Positions 11,756-25,169 of a stretch of 64,000 nt of DNA are shown in pieces. Within the stretch, counting starts at the first letter, position 1; every line of letters starts with the position of its first letter. Below the pieces are notes generated by a model that worked only from the letters and a program-made list of their open reading frames with translations, made no database searches and was not told the DNA's origin. Origin of the DNA: Populus alba (taxonomy: Eukaryota > Streptophyta > Magnoliopsida > Malpighiales > Salicaceae); assembly GCF_005239225.2 (NCBI RefSeq), contig NC_133290.1:13276204-13340203 (forward strand), given 5' to 3'. The position numbers and the translations under genes were made by a program.

Positions 11756-14158
11756 GGAGCAAAGGGGCATGCTTGTCCGCATACAAGGCTGCTGCAAGAG
11801 CTGCATGTATTTCTGTCAAATACCCCAACAATTGGCCAACATGAAAGAATGTTAGATTTAAAAAGGAGTAAAAGGAAACAAAATTTTCAAAGGGGGAACA
11901 TTCAAGCTAAGACTTTCTACTTTCATATAGCCAAGAAATGAAAAATCTTGAGAAAATACCTGGATATCCCTTCAAAGATATTGAGATATCTTCCATTTCT
12001 GCAATTGCTTCTTCTCTGTCCCCAACCTCGTAAAGAGACAATGCTCTCCCAAACCTTCCATATTCTGAGAACGCAAAATCTTTGTAATTTTCAACCATCT
12101 GCAAGAAAATATGGAAGTGACATTGCAAGTAACATCACAATCAGATTGTTCATGAAGCATGCATTACAACATGAAGACAACTTCAATCTTGAAATGGAGC
12201 CACTGATATCTTGTACTATGTTAGAAACACGTATTCTGGAGTTTCTTGTCTAATGGAGTAACTAAAATACGTAGTTCATTGTACTATGTAGAACCAATTC
12301 AATCATTTATTTCTAATACTTAGCTATCTGGGATGCAAATCTTCTAGCAAGTTGTTCAACCAAATTGCAACAAGGCGGAAGCATTTCCTTTGTTTTTTCT
12401 TCTTTTTTATCTTTTTTGAGGGGGGGCGTGATAGAGCAGAAGCACATCACTCCAGTTCCTTTCTTTTGGCAAATGAAAAGGAAAGAGCTTAAGATCATAG
12501 TCAATTCTTGGCACAACCAAAAAAAATCATGTCACGTAGGCGCTAGCAATTTAATTGGAGAAGACGCAGATTGCATGCTTTAAAGCACAAACATCTGAGA
12601 GAGCACATTAATGTCTAGAATCTGAAGATAAGGAAAACTTCACGGATGCAGAACACTGTATGATTTACAATGTTCTGATACAAACAGAGGGCAAATAAAC
12701 AGATGCACTCTAGCGGATAGCACCTAGTAGTTGACATGAAACTTCAAAGGAAAACAATAGTTTAGTCTATGTGGATCTCTAAAAAGAGCACAGGCAACTG
12801 CAAGGGTCTGTCCATCATGGAAAAAAGGAAACTACATATCCCTAGTGCACGTCCCATTGAAGTTTTTCAAAATTTATCAATTACCACTATAAATCTTGAG
12901 GTCTTGGACAGATTAAATCTCAAGATTGGATCATGCATACTCAGAATAGTTTTCTCATAAAGAAATTTGTTTTAGAAAGTACATTCTAGTGTCTTCAATC
13001 TATATGATACAATTAAAGGTCTTTGTCTATCGTAACGATGCCAAAATGTTGCCTTCTGGTAAGCCCTGAGGTATTACAGTTATCAATTGATTGATTAAAT
13101 TCTGTTAGACAAACAAATGCTAAAGAATTTTAGCTCTGGAAATGCAGAATTATCTCAAATCAGTTGACGGTAACCTCTGCAAAAGAAATGTGCTGTCACC
13201 GGAATTTCACACTTAAATAGAGAGCCAAATTCCAAGGAGGGTTTCATAAAAACTATTAAACAATATTACTTCCTTTATTTCTTTTCCTTGTCATTTTTTG
13301 GCTAGTTTCAGTTTTTCAATAAGATGAGCATAGCATTGCTTAAAAAAGAAACTCAATCTCCTTGCCCCTATAAGGAGCTCTAATGAGGAAAAAACTTAAA
13401 TAACCCTCAACAAACAAGCAAACTGCAACTTGTTAACCCCACAGCGTGAAAATTAAAAATATAAACCCTGGCAAATAACAAGCTTTCAATTTTGACATTC
13501 AATCTGCAACTTCAACAAAAAAAAAGATCCCTTCTTCATCTCGTTACATTTCCACAAAAGTGTCAGCTGTACTAGGGCTTTATAAGTTCTAGCCTTAACC
13601 TCAATACTTTCCTCTCACTTCACCCCATGTGATAACCACCTCAGAATGAGAGACACCATTTGCTTTTGGGTAGACACCAACCATATCATTCACGATCTGT
13701 CTAAATACTGGATGTTCGCTAGTTTACCAGCTATACATTCTTCCAGACTCCCATCATCTCCCAGAAACCTATAGTTACTTTAAATGGGAGTTTTAAAGCA
13801 ATTAGTTTCGTTCTGCCCAAATCCTCGCACTAACTGCAACTTAGGTGGCTTCCTCTAATACTCAACCTTTTACTAGACTAAATTCCACAGATAAAATCAA
13901 ATAAAAAAATTCTTCAATGGGATTATGTTTGGAAGCTCGGACTATCGACTTGAACTTTCCTACAGATCAATGCATCTCAAAGAATTTCTATATCATCTAT
14001 AACCTACTGGAAAAGATTTTGCTCCATGCTTTAACAAACCAAAATCAGAACTCCAAGCTTGTAACTCAATTATACAGGTAGAATTCAATCCTTCTTCATC
14101 CACAGTTCAAAGAAATTGTTTCAGAAGGCCACTGAAATAATCTTCTATCTAATCATAG

Positions 14159-14191
<33 letters not shown>

Positions 14192-15161
14192 CAAAATTTC
14201 CCCAAGACAAAGTTTTGCACCAAAAATTTATCCATCCAAGCAAATTCTCCCAACATTTACTCTCGGCAGTAAGTTCATCATCAGTCACAAGAACCTCCCC
14301 TAGCTCTCCTTGTCAAAGGCCAAACACACTACATAACATACCATTTCTTTTTTGACCATCATACCTTCCAAGTTTAACTCGCCCATTCAAAACTCACATC
14401 TCCTGCTTCCAGAGCTCTATGCTTAGTGTTTTTCAAACTTAGAGCTCATTCCTTAACCTAATAATTAGTCATGCCAACGAGCAATAAGCCTAGAGGTACT
14501 TTCCCCTGCAAAGTAAAGGGGATGAGCTTGGTCTCAAGTTCGAGTTTCATCATTACCACCATAAGAACCGAAATAATAAACACAAGAATACAATTTTCTT
14601 GACTCCCATATCCCTTAGCATTACATCTCCAAAAAAAATCCTAAACCATCAACATTCTCCAAAAAACTATCTCCAAGACTAACATTTGCAGCAAATAACT
14701 ATTATATTTCAATTGACCAATATATGTAAAATCAAAAGACAAGGACAAACTAAAAGTAAAGGCCCAAAAAATAAAGGGAAGATGTAACAAACCTTAGTGA
14801 AGTAGAGCAGTGCTTCATTGAAGTCACCTTGAGCCTGCAATTCCCTCCCTTTCTCCAACAACTCTACAGCTTCTGTTACTCTCCTAGATATGGCAGCACT
14901 GGCTTCTTTCTCAGCTTGGCTTACTGGGTCAAAGCTTTCTGCTAGTGCCCAACAAGAGTTTAAGTTCAGTTGTATAGTTGAAGCACTCGCAAATTTAGCA
15001 CCTGTAGTACTAAAAGGAAGAAGATTAGCAGTAGTTGCTGTGGTAAATAAAGGAAGGGAGAATAGGAGAATGCGCCTACTGGTTGCTCTTGGGTTTGGAG
15101 CTGGTGGTGGTGGTTGTGAAGGGAGGGGTAGATTGGAAATGGGCGCCTTACCTGCACCCAT
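11721..15161 (-). CDS. Chloroplast TPR-type protein, C-terminus altered by a MITE
   Basis: Three exons join in frame: 15161-14793, 12098-11960 and 11812-11721, giving 199 residues. Introns are GT-AG; the first is 2.7 kb. Residues 1 to about 75 form a Pro/Ser-rich transit region followed by a twin-arginine and hydrophobic stretch (SRRILLFSLPLF), suggesting thylakoid-lumen targeting. The rest is TPR-like: LLEKGRELQAQGDFNEALLYF, then FSEYGRFGRALSLYEVGDREEA. In exon 3, EIHAALAAALYADKHAPLL fits plant homologues as I recall them. The next 11 codons up to TAA (LFGITFQTGFG) are encoded by MITE sequence, and the expected last 40 or so residues are not found nearby. It is therefore a probable truncated or decaying gene. 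It lies 680 bases downstream of the Rab gene, on the same strand. Confidence 0.72.
14160..14189 (+). repeat. Poly(A) run inside TPR intron 1
   Basis: About thirty consecutive A bases (T on the transcribed strand) within the large first intron of the TPR gene. The rest of this intron (12099-14792) contains no coding signal. A short tRNA-derived phrase with 'agttcgagtttcat' near 14538 suggests a SINE scrap. Confidence 0.8.
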
Positions 15162-15841
15162 TTGTTGGTGTTAGTTTTTTTTATGGCAAAATTCTGGTGT
15201 TCTATAACTGAGTTTCTAGTTTTTGTTAGTTTACTTTATTTTGTTTATTTTGGCCCTTCAACTTGGTTGATTTTTCAATCCTTTGAAATTCTGTTTAGTT
15301 AATTAGAAATCTTTAACTTTATCAAGCAGATTGGTAGAATCTATAACTTAAATTATTATTGAGTTCCAAATCCATATTATTGAAAAATTATTGTTTTGAA
15401 ATTATATTTTACTTTTAGGCATCATTGATTTCTTTTTGAACAAATGAACAAATAATGGATCCATACAAATACTGTCACAAAAAAGTAGATTCTTGGTTAC
15501 CTTAAAAATATTACCACATGGATGCAAGGGGAAGAATAGAAGCTATTAATTACTTCTTCCTTTATGTACATCTATATCCAGAAAACCACAGTAAGAACAT
15601 AACAGCAATCTGTTTCCAAACTTCAATTTATCATCACTTATCAGAAGTAGTTCAATGTACCAAAAAGAGTGTAGAAATCAAATAAAAGCATTCACAAGTC
15701 TACTATATTACATGTGACTTTCAGTTCATGCAGACAAAAACAATAGTTGAATAAAAACTATTTCTTCAGGATTTGGAGAGGGATCACCATCACCACTTTT
15801 GTTAGAGATCTGGAAATGATGCAAGGATAAACTAGACCAAA

Positions 15842-18800
15842 TCAGCAACAACTGCTAGTGGACGCATCAGGTTGTGGACGCTTCTCATTAAAGATGTTCT
15901 TTTTCACACCTTTGGAGCCCTCAGCCAGTAGACTGGGTGTATCTAAAACCTGCAAAGGATAACCATACCCATCATCATGCAAGCTATTAGTCACTGCATT
16001 GTAGAAACAATTTAACAAGGGACACAAAAAAAGGCTGATTGGACAGGAAATTTTGTTCTCGATATCAAAACATAGGCAGCAATAACATCAGAGTAACAAT
16101 ATATAAATAACAAAGAAATAAGTATTTAGCATCTTCTGTTCTGTACCTTTAGAACAAGCTCTTCAAAACATTGTTGTACATTGACGCGAGTTTTAGCACT
16201 GCATTCAATAAAGAGGCATCCATATTCCCTAGCAAAGTTTATGCCCTCCTTTTTTGTTACCACCCGATCACTTTCCTGAATAGAGGAAATCCAAGCATGC
16301 ATGAAACTTCCATAAAAGATGATATCATCTCAAATTTCCATGCCCAACAAATAAAAAGAAGCACTGCCACTATAAAGTGTCGAGTATCATCTAAGCGTCT
16401 ACCATGCAATAAGTGACAAGGGATGTCTAAATCATCCACATTCTCATGTCCAATTCAATTATATGCCATAAGAATGCCATGCTAGCCTCAGAACTTTGGC
16501 AATTCAGAGTGCTTGTTTCGCAGAACAAATGAGGGGAAATGGTTTATTTTCCTCTAGGGCAAAAGGTTATTTTTTCCTTAAAAGTGATATTTGGTCGAAA
16601 TTCCAATTCAGCTTACAAGCAAACCACAATTTACAGCTACCTAGATCCAACTTCTAACATCTAGTCTTACAATTTTCTAAAAGTATTGTGTTCTGAACCA
16701 TTCAGAGAAATATTGGAGAATGAATAACAATAAAAATTTTAAAAAAGAAATCAAGTGTTTTTATTTAAAAACTTGTAAAGTGTCCTTTTCCCTGTAGAAG
16801 CTTCTAACTATCCATATTAGTTTTAGAAATTTACACCCTTAAATTATAAGGAGAGAAGGGAGAGGGGAGGCATGGACAATTCAGCCTTTCTCTATTCCTC
16901 AAAGCATTATTGCTTGTATGGAACCCATAAACAAGAACATTTAGTTAAAAACAAAACAATAAACGATATGTAATATAGAGAGGGGGGGTGGGGAGCTATA
17001 ACACAAAATTTAGACTGTCCCTTTTCAACAACAAAACTAAAGCCAAATTTAAACTGTATCTCGCAAGACAAGTGGTAAACCTCCATCAAATTACCTTGTC
17101 AACCTTGTTTCCAACAAGCAGCTTGATGCAATCTTGATTTGTTGAATATAGATCAATTTCCTTGGCCCATATTTCAGAAAGATTGGTAAATGTGTCTCGT
17201 CGAGTTACATCATAGACTGTTGCAATTAAAGTAAAACAAAAAATATTTAACAAGTTGATTGATTAAAAACTTGACAATAACACCGCAGAAATACAACCTA
17301 CAATCTCAGAATTTCATTGCTTTTTAAAATGGAAATGCCCGAAAGTTTCAAAGCTAGCTGAAATAATAAAATCAATAATTCATCAAAAAGATGGAGACTT
17401 TAATCAGTTAAAATAAAGTCTAACTCTCTAATGATGTTTTCGCTCCATTTTGTAAAGTTTGAATTAAAATTATGAGAGAAAGACTCAAATAAAATCGTAG
17501 TTCCAACGGATACAAAAGAAAAATGGTAGCAACCAATTGGATAGCTGGTGAAACAGTAACCATGAAGCCACATTTTTTTTCCAGTTTTTCTTGCCAGAAG
17601 TTGAGTGCCTATTTATCCAAGAAATCCAAATACATGGTGAACAGATTAAGTTCAAAAGAATATCATCTGTTTCATAAATCTATGTGACTAAAAAGAAGTA
17701 GATACTACATTTTGCATGTAAGCCATCATATGCAGTTCAGGCAAAGCAAATGGCCCAACACAACTGAACTTCTAAATTCAAGGAACACCATCTTTAAAAC
17801 TTTGCAGTGAAGTTTTGCATTATAACAACTATTAACTAAGCGATTGTAGATGTCATGAAAGATAGGGGAAATACCCATAACAATCCCTTGGGCCCCTCTG
17901 TAGTATGAACTCGTCAATGTTCTAAATCTTTCCTGACCAGCTGCATGAACAAACATTGAGCATCAGAAAGGCATCGTTTGGCCAACTAAAGCTTTCTCTA
18001 AGGAGAAAGAGGTAAGCCAAAACTGTCAAGACTTGGTAAAACAACATAAACAGGTAACAAAACTGTCAAGTTACTAGTAACATTGCCTGCAACTACATAA
18101 GCAATTAACAAATTTCATCATGCTATTGCTAGCAATGAGACTGGAAATGTTATTTCATAATACTATGCTACATAATTTATGAGAACATTAATCCCAACAT
18201 CTGAATTGTAACCAATAAGCCACAGAACAATAAGACTAAATGTTTATAGCATAAGCATTACTTTTAAAATTGAAGTGGATTGCATGAGATATAACATGCA
18301 GGCAATTAAGAAAAAATGAAACCACAGACTAAGTGACAAACAACAAACATGGGAACACAGTTGAAGTTACCTGTATCCCATATCGCAAGTTTCAGCTTTT
18401 TCCCTCCAATATTCACAAATTTTACTTTAAAATCAACACCTGTGCAGCGAAGCAAACACAAAATAAGCTAAAATCTCAAGAAACAGAGACTTGCAAAATC
18501 ATGGCTTCAGAATTCAATTTTGATGGTCAAGAGAGCAAAATGCTATAATCTTCCCCCCCCCCAAAGCAAACAAATTATATTCTTAACGATTTGATGAACA
18601 ACATGACATAAACAATTATTCAAATATTAGATCCATTAAGCATTGTATGCATGACTGATTAGCAAAATTTCACCGAAAGATGAGAAATTTATAAATCTGA
18701 ACTCAAACACCTTCCTAATTGACCGTTTAAGTAGCAAAATCAACTTCCATCGCCAATAGAAAGAAAGCACAAATTTGATTTCTTGCAAATAGTTATAGCA

Positions 18801-19182
18801 CAAGCATACAATTTGAGGTCCTGGATCTTAATTTTCAATCCACAGAAAGAAGTCTAAAAGAAACACTAATTTGTTAAAGAATGCTAATCGGCAAATAACC
18901 ATAGCTTGGAAGAAAAATCAAAGCATGAAATCCTAGTACACTAGCTATATTTTTCAATTCCATAATACTAGAAGTAGATTACAGCAACCTTAAAATCAAC
19001 CAGAACACATACGCGGATGAATATTTGCAGTGCCCGTGCCACTTACCAATGGTGGGGGAGAGATCTTCAAAGGTATCAGATGTGAAACTCAAAAGGAGAC
19101 TACTTTTCCCAACACCAGAATCTCCGATCATTAACAACTTGAACAAGTAATCAAACTCCGGAGAACTCGAACTGGAATCCAT
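15842..19182 (-). CDS. RABC: Rab GTPase of the RABC (Rab18) class
   Basis: Six exons join cleanly: 19182-19047, 18439-18371, 17940-17875, 17216-17095, 16275-16147 and 15949-15842, giving 209 residues with GT-AG introns. All nucleotide-binding motifs are present: P-loop GDSGVGKS (20-27), switch I threonine T44, WDTAGQE (66-72), NKVD (127-130) and SAK (157-159). The C-terminus SSCC (residues 206-209) is a double-cysteine geranylgeranylation signal. [18 protein letters not shown] and [10 protein letters not shown] identify the plant RABC/Rab18 group, which acts at ER, lipid-droplet or peroxisome-associated membranes. A 5'-UTR intron is plausible between about 19594 and 19254 (donor CAG|GTACAT, acceptor GATAG). 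Length and domains are normal, with no sign of damage. The RABC1 versus RABC2 assignment is left open. Confidence 0.95.
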
Positions 19183-22100
19183 TAAAATATTATCTCAACT
19201 AAAACCAATAAAATCTCAGCTCCTCCAACACCACAATGTGCCCTAGGTCACCCTATCAAAACACAAACCAAATCAAGGATTTTAAACAATACCTAACAGA
19301 AACCAAATAAATTCAAAAAAGGAAATAAAAGCACATTATTGTAGAATTGAAAAGTATGATCAAAGCTGGAATCTTTTTCACAATACAACACATAAAATAA
19401 AAAAACCAAAAAAACAGCAGATGCAGAAATTCAGAAAAGAAGATATTTGATACCAAAAATAGAAATCCCAATTCAAAGCTAAGAATTTCCAAATCATTAG
19501 ATTAAACAAAACAAAGGCATCAGTACCCAAAAGCACAAAACAAGATTTGTGTGTGTGTGCGTTATGCATCAACAGAAAAGGAGATTTGAATGTACCTGAA
19601 AGGTAATGGCTTCTGAAAAAATTGTTAAAATTCAGGCGGTGGGTTTGCAGAGAGGGATAGAGAGAGAGAGTGTGCTCTGAGAATTATGAAAAGTAATGTG
19701 AAAGAGAAGGGGAATCCACAGTTAAAAGATGATGGAGAACCAAAATATAATGTAGATATTTTTTTAAGCTAAACACGACTGTAGAAATTAAAAAAAAAAA
19801 AATTCTACGAATCAAATTTTGCCATACAACGACCTTAAAGGATTTTTCTTTTACTAAGAAAATTAATTGTTTTAGTTTTTCCTTTCTTTTTACCATTATT
19901 TTAGTAAAATGCATAGTGACAAGGGTTATTTGGCTATAGGATGTACTAGATCACGTGTTACATTGCAGGCCGGTTTAAAAAAAATTAGCACAAAAAAAAA
20001 ATTTTAACAATGACAATATTTTTAAATAAACAAGAAAAAATTGATACTTAATAATTTAATTGGAGCCAATTAGTTGGATAGTTTAATGTATTGATTTAAA
20101 TTATAGGTAATGATAATAGATAAACCCTAAAAAATATATTTAGCAACAATTCATTAATATTATACCTAGACAAAACTAGAAAAAAAATATTATTAAAAAC
20201 TTATTATAACTTCATTGTGGACATTCGCATGTTATAAAAATAATTTATTAAGTTGATTCAAACCTAACTATAAAAGTCTAGACGAAAACATCAGAAAAAG
20301 ATGTGTGGGTCTTTAAAGCAACATCCTGAAAAACCAAAACAAAACAAAATGAAATGAAATGAAAATCTATCTATATTTAATCAATTAATTCTATATCGTT
20401 AAAAAATCAAATTTACTTAAAAAGTAAATTTAATAAAAAAAACAAATAAAAAATTTGAAGTAACACAATAAAATAATAAAACCAAGGTTATTGAAAGCAT
20501 GAAAAAAAAAATAGAACTCAATATCTAATTAAATAAAAATTAAAAGATAAAATTAAAAAAAATATTAACTTGAAAAAATGATAAAAATAGTTGCATTGAA
20601 AAGACAATCATACCCTTAATCATTACCCTATACTCTCTCTTTTAAGGGCAAGATGGTGAATTCATTATTCCCATCTATAGTGTAATAAATCCAGGGAACA
20701 GTAAATTCATCACTTCCTTTAAGTTTTTAATATCAAATATGAATATTAACTATATTTTAATCATGGTGATAATAATAACATCTTATATTTGACAAATATG
20801 TTGTGCAATCTATATTTAATTTTATATGTTTGATTTTCATGTTTTTGTTCAAGTCAAAAAGGTCTTTTCTACAATCTTGTTTATACCATTTGATATTAAA
20901 AAAAATTGAATCATTAGTCGAGATTGGTAGATAGAATTCGAAAACAACATTGTTTTTCTTATTTTTTAGATATTTTACATGAAAACAATATTAAACTTGC
21001 TCTTATTAAATTAAATTTCAAAACAAAAATTGAAAAGCATCAATAAATCATTGTGGATGCAGACTCATTGCATTATGGGTTGAAATGATATAATGACTAT
21101 CATAATGGTGTATGGCTGTTCATTTTAATTAAGAGATGAAGTATTAAATGCTCTAAAAAAATAGACAGTCAAGCAATCTTTTCGAGTAAAAAGATAGGAG
21201 ATAGTAAACAGTAACCAGACGATAAGCTATCTTAGTTTCTCTTTCTTTTTCTTTTTTCTCTGCTGGTCAAAACAACGATGTTTTTTTTTTTTTATCAAAT
21301 CGCACCATTTCAAGTGTTATTTTAACTTTTTAGGTTTTTAGTTAGGGATTTGACTAAAATTCAATTTAATCTTTTAGTTTTTTATTTATTTTGATTACAT
21401 CACTAATTAACCTCAAACTTTTATTTTATGTAATTTTACCCTTGTCGAACTTCAATACCCATTCTGAATTTTAGTGTCTTTTTCATTTTGGTCCTTGATT
21501 TTGGATTTATGCAAATCAATCATTAAATTTTTAATTTTCTTCAATTTCACCCATGTTTTCAAATGAATTAAGTCCCTGAAGTTTAACTCCTTTTTTCAAA
21601 AAGGGATGGGCTATGAATTTCTTCAATTTAATCCATAATTGACTATAAACTTTGATTTTCTTGCAATTTTACTACTGATTTCAATCAATTGACTTTGTAA
21701 GAATTAAATTTGGCTCTTTAAAATTTCAATCTTCTCAATTAAGTTCAAATTGGGCTCCCAAACTTATTTTTTCACTAATTAAGTCTCTAATAAAATTAAT
21801 TTTACCCATTAAATATATAATTAAATCCTTGTACCGAATTAAATCTTTTAATTTGATCCAAATTAATTATTAAAAATAATTAAATTTTTAATTTAGCTCA
21901 CGATTAAATCAAATTGACATATTAAAAATCTAATTATGTCCATGGACTTAATTTTTATGCAGATTCGTTAAATAATCAATTAATTTGATCATGAATCTGC
22001 ATTCTCTATAGTCTTGGGTACAATGGTATGATTAGGCTTATAATTTTGTCGAAAACTCTAGCTTGATTCTCTCACACACACACATATCTAAAACCCTCCT

Positions 22101-23176
22101 AGGTTGTTTTTGCCATCTCACCAGTCTTTTTATTTTTTATTTTTATACGAGAAAAACTGGTAAATTTTGGGGAAGAACCCAGGAATGAGTCATGACAACG
22201 ATGACTTGTATATATATATAAAAAAAAACACAGATCAAAAGAAAGTTGAATTTCAAAATAACTTACTATTAAATGATGAAATAAAAAAAAATGATAAATG
22301 ATAAAAAAAAAAACTTTAAGCCAGTCCAATTTAGCATGAAAAACCCGAGACCCAAGTTGTGAGGCCAGGCTATTCTCATAGAAAGTAAATAATAAAAAAA
22401 AAGAATCTTATTTTTTAATAAACCTAATACTAAAAGATAAAATTAAAAAAAAAATTAGTGTAAAAAACAGATGTCAACCCAAGTTAACATTTTATACTCG
22501 TGACATGGATCATAAAACTAAAATTACTGCACTAGAAAAACCAAAAAGTCTAATTCATAATCAATTTGATATTGAAGGATGAAATCGGATAAAAAAAATC
22601 AATTTCAAAAAAAGGAACCAAAGAAAAAAAAAACAATTAAAAGAATAAAGACCAAATCTAACATAAAAATAAAATTTTAATTTGTTGGGGATTTAACTTT
22701 GTACGATCTTAACGTTCTGTATTTTTTTTTAAAAAAAAAGTGGTTTGGTGATTATTTTAAATTTTTTTTATAAATTTATCTTGATCTTATCATCCAAATC
22801 ATAAGTTTTTCATATTGCTTTTAAATTTAAGGTTATTTTAGAATTATTTTGTTTATGTTTTATTTTTCAAGATATTATTCTAAAACATTTACATATATAT
22901 TTTTTATTTATATAAATAAAGTTTATTTTTTAAAAAAATATATGTATTTTTAAATAACATTGTTGATCTGTTCAACTTGCATAATTTTTGTAGCACGAGT
23001 TAAATGACTAATATAACAAGTAAAGATGTGCAACGATATAAACAAGTTTTAGGCTTAGGATTTAATGTAAATACTCATTTATTTTATCTTACACTTTGTA
23101 GTTTATGTTTTTGTAGTGCTTGCATTGTCTTATTAGCTTTTTTTTAATCATTATATTCTGTGTACAATTGAAGCTG

Positions 23177-23345
23177 TTATTTTTAAAATTTTTAAAATAT
23201 TTTTAAAAATAGTTATTTTTTATTTTAAATTAATGTTTTATATTTTTAAATTAGTTTATTTTGACATGTTAATATTAAAAATAATTTTTTTAAAAAAAAT
23301 ATTATTTTAATACATTTTAAAATAACTATTTTTCTAAAATAACTG
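23177..23345 (-). mobile_element. MITE copy, same family as 36735-36941
   Basis: The stretch contains the family core, here seen as 'ttttgacatgttaatatta' near 23260, flanked by long A/T tracts on both sides. Ends are too degraded to mark a target-site duplication, so the limits are approximate. Confidence 0.5.
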
Positions 23346-23559
23346 TAACTATAATATTAAATAAACTGATAATCATTAAAGAGTCACCTCAATCAATCAA
23401 GAAGACTTGTTTTATAGGCATTACAATCATCCGAACACTTGATAGCCACTAGCTGTAAAAAGAATTACATCATTCTTAAAGTTTTCTGACTTCATCAAGA
23501 TGAATAATTTACTCATTTTCCATGGATAAACTTGTGTTGTACAGCTTTCATATCCTTTT

Positions 23560-23745
23560 GCTTATTTTTTTAAAATATTTTTTTATTTAAAAATATATTA
23601 AAAATATATTTTTAATTTTTAATTTCTTTTTAATATCAATTCATTAAAATAATATAAAAATATTAAAAAATATTAATTTTAAATAAAAAAATTTAAAATA
23701 TTTTTAAATATTTTCAAAAATATTTTTAAAATATTACAATAAACA
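23560..23745 (+). mobile_element. Degenerate MITE copy
   Basis: The core 'taatatcaattcattaaaat' lies near 23631, between T-rich and A-rich arms that can pair with one another. The limits are approximate. Confidence 0.45.
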
Positions 23746-24395
23746 AGATTTAAGAGAAAAAAATTGCAAAGCTTTGATGCTTGTTGAGATGGTTATTTGA
23801 AAATAATATATTTTCTTTTTTTTCATCGAGTATATCTGTGTATATGAACTCACAAGATCATCAATATAACTAATTTATTTAGGTATCTTCGTGTAGCGGA
23901 AAATTACGCTTATATATGTAGTGAAATCTACTCTTACTCATATAAAATTTTCATTTTACATTAATTGGTCATTATAGTTCAAGGTTTTTATATTTTTTAT
24001 TCCAAACTTTATTTTTTTTCACATTTCAATCTTTAAATAATTAATCTCTAAAGTTTTCATGATTTTTTTATTAATAAAACTAAGAACAGCTTAACCCTTT
24101 GTTATTCCTTTTTTTTTTCCTCATACAATACAAATCATTGGATTTAAAATCAATGATTAAATTTTTAACATGATTCAATCATGTATCTAAGAGAACATTT
24201 GGATCCGAACCAAAACACCATAAAACTTGCAATTTTTTTTTAATATGCAGCCCAGCAGATACACACTTTTGATTATACTAATTTTTTAAATATTTTTGTA
24301 TCTACATTATTTTATAAAATATATTTTTTAAAAAATATGGTGACTTAGCAAAACACTTTAAAAACTGTGCCGGTAAAAGGAACCTGGAGTGATTA

Positions 24396-24600
24396 AATTC
24401 GGTTCGGTTCGGTTTTATTAAAAAAAGTAACCAAACAGTTTTTTTTTTAAAAAAACCGAAACCGGTTCGAACCGGCCCGTTTCGGTTTTTTTTTTAGAAA
24501 AAAACCGAACCAGTTTGACTCGTTTTTTTTGTTTGGTTTTTTTGGGTTTTAGGCTTAAAAAACTGATACTAAACTAAACCAGTCAGTTTTTTTTAAAATT
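24396..24600. repeat. CGGTTCGGTTTT-type palindromic repeat
   Basis: Repeated 'cggttcggtt' and its complement 'aaaaccgaac' alternate here: 'ttcggttcggttcggtttta', then 'aaaccgaaaccggttcg', then 'cccgtttcggttttt' and 'aaaaaccgaaccag'. The segment can fold on itself. Such GGTTCGGTTT repeats are scattered through dicot genomes and are thought to be non-autonomous element debris. It encodes no protein. Confidence 0.65.
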
Positions 24601-24954
24601 TTAATTAATTTTTTTACAATTTAATTTTTTTCAATTATTTTTTTCTTGATTTTTTTGGTTTTTCAGCTTTTTTTTCAAACCCGTGAAAAACCACACTCTC
24701 CAGTTGAATTCAATGAGTCATCGTGTGTGATATGACAACATTTTTTCTTCAAAATATTGTGAGTCAGTTTCTTGAATCATGGCATTTTGGAGCCTTATCG
24801 GGAGTCTGGAAACTTTCACTAGGGATGAAAAAATATCTCACCGCGTACCTTTCAGCTGGTCAAGAAGATAAAAATTCAATCAATTTCAGCCGTCACTGCT
24901 TTATATCTCTTGCTTTGGGATAATTTTCCTTTTTTTGTTCCTAGTGTGATTTTT

Positions 24955-25165
24955 AAAAACATGTTTGAGTCTGTATTGTTATTATTTTTTAAAATATGTT
25001 TTATTCAAAAAGTATATTAATAATATTTTTTTATTTTTTAAAATTAATTTTGAAGATCAACATATCAAAATGATTTGAAAATATCAAAAATATATTAATT
25101 CAAATAAAAAAAAAAAATTTTTAAATTTTTTCAAAAATGTTTTTAAAAAGCACTCATTATGTTTT
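24955..25165 (+). mobile_element. MITE copy, same family as 36735-36941
   Basis: It begins near 'atgtttgagtctgtattg' and contains the family core 'gatcaacatatcaaaatgat' at about 25055. It ends near 'caaaaatgtttttaaaaag'. Boundaries are approximate, and no target-site duplication could be fixed by eye. Confidence 0.55.
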
Positions 25166-25169
25166 TTTC

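Larger units (their letters stand above)
19620..24389. other. AT-rich, repeat-filled spacer
   Basis: No gene found. The stretch 19980-20640 is AT-rich and degenerate. At 21300-22010 many loosely periodic T-rich phrases such as 'ttaagtccctgaa', 'caatttaatcc' and 'gattttcttgcaatttta' recur, typical of a decayed plant repeat. At 22320-22680 there is another dispersed repeat type, including 'gtcaacccaagttaac', 'ttgatattgaaggatgaaat' and 'aaaaggaaccaaagaaaa'. Two MITE-like copies lie at 23177-23345 and 23560-23745. Confidence 0.5.

Noticed and set aside
14470..14560. tRNA gene candidate from the 'agttcgagtttcat' phrase
   Set aside because: No acceptor stem or cloverleaf can be formed; it looks like SINE debris inside the TPR intron.
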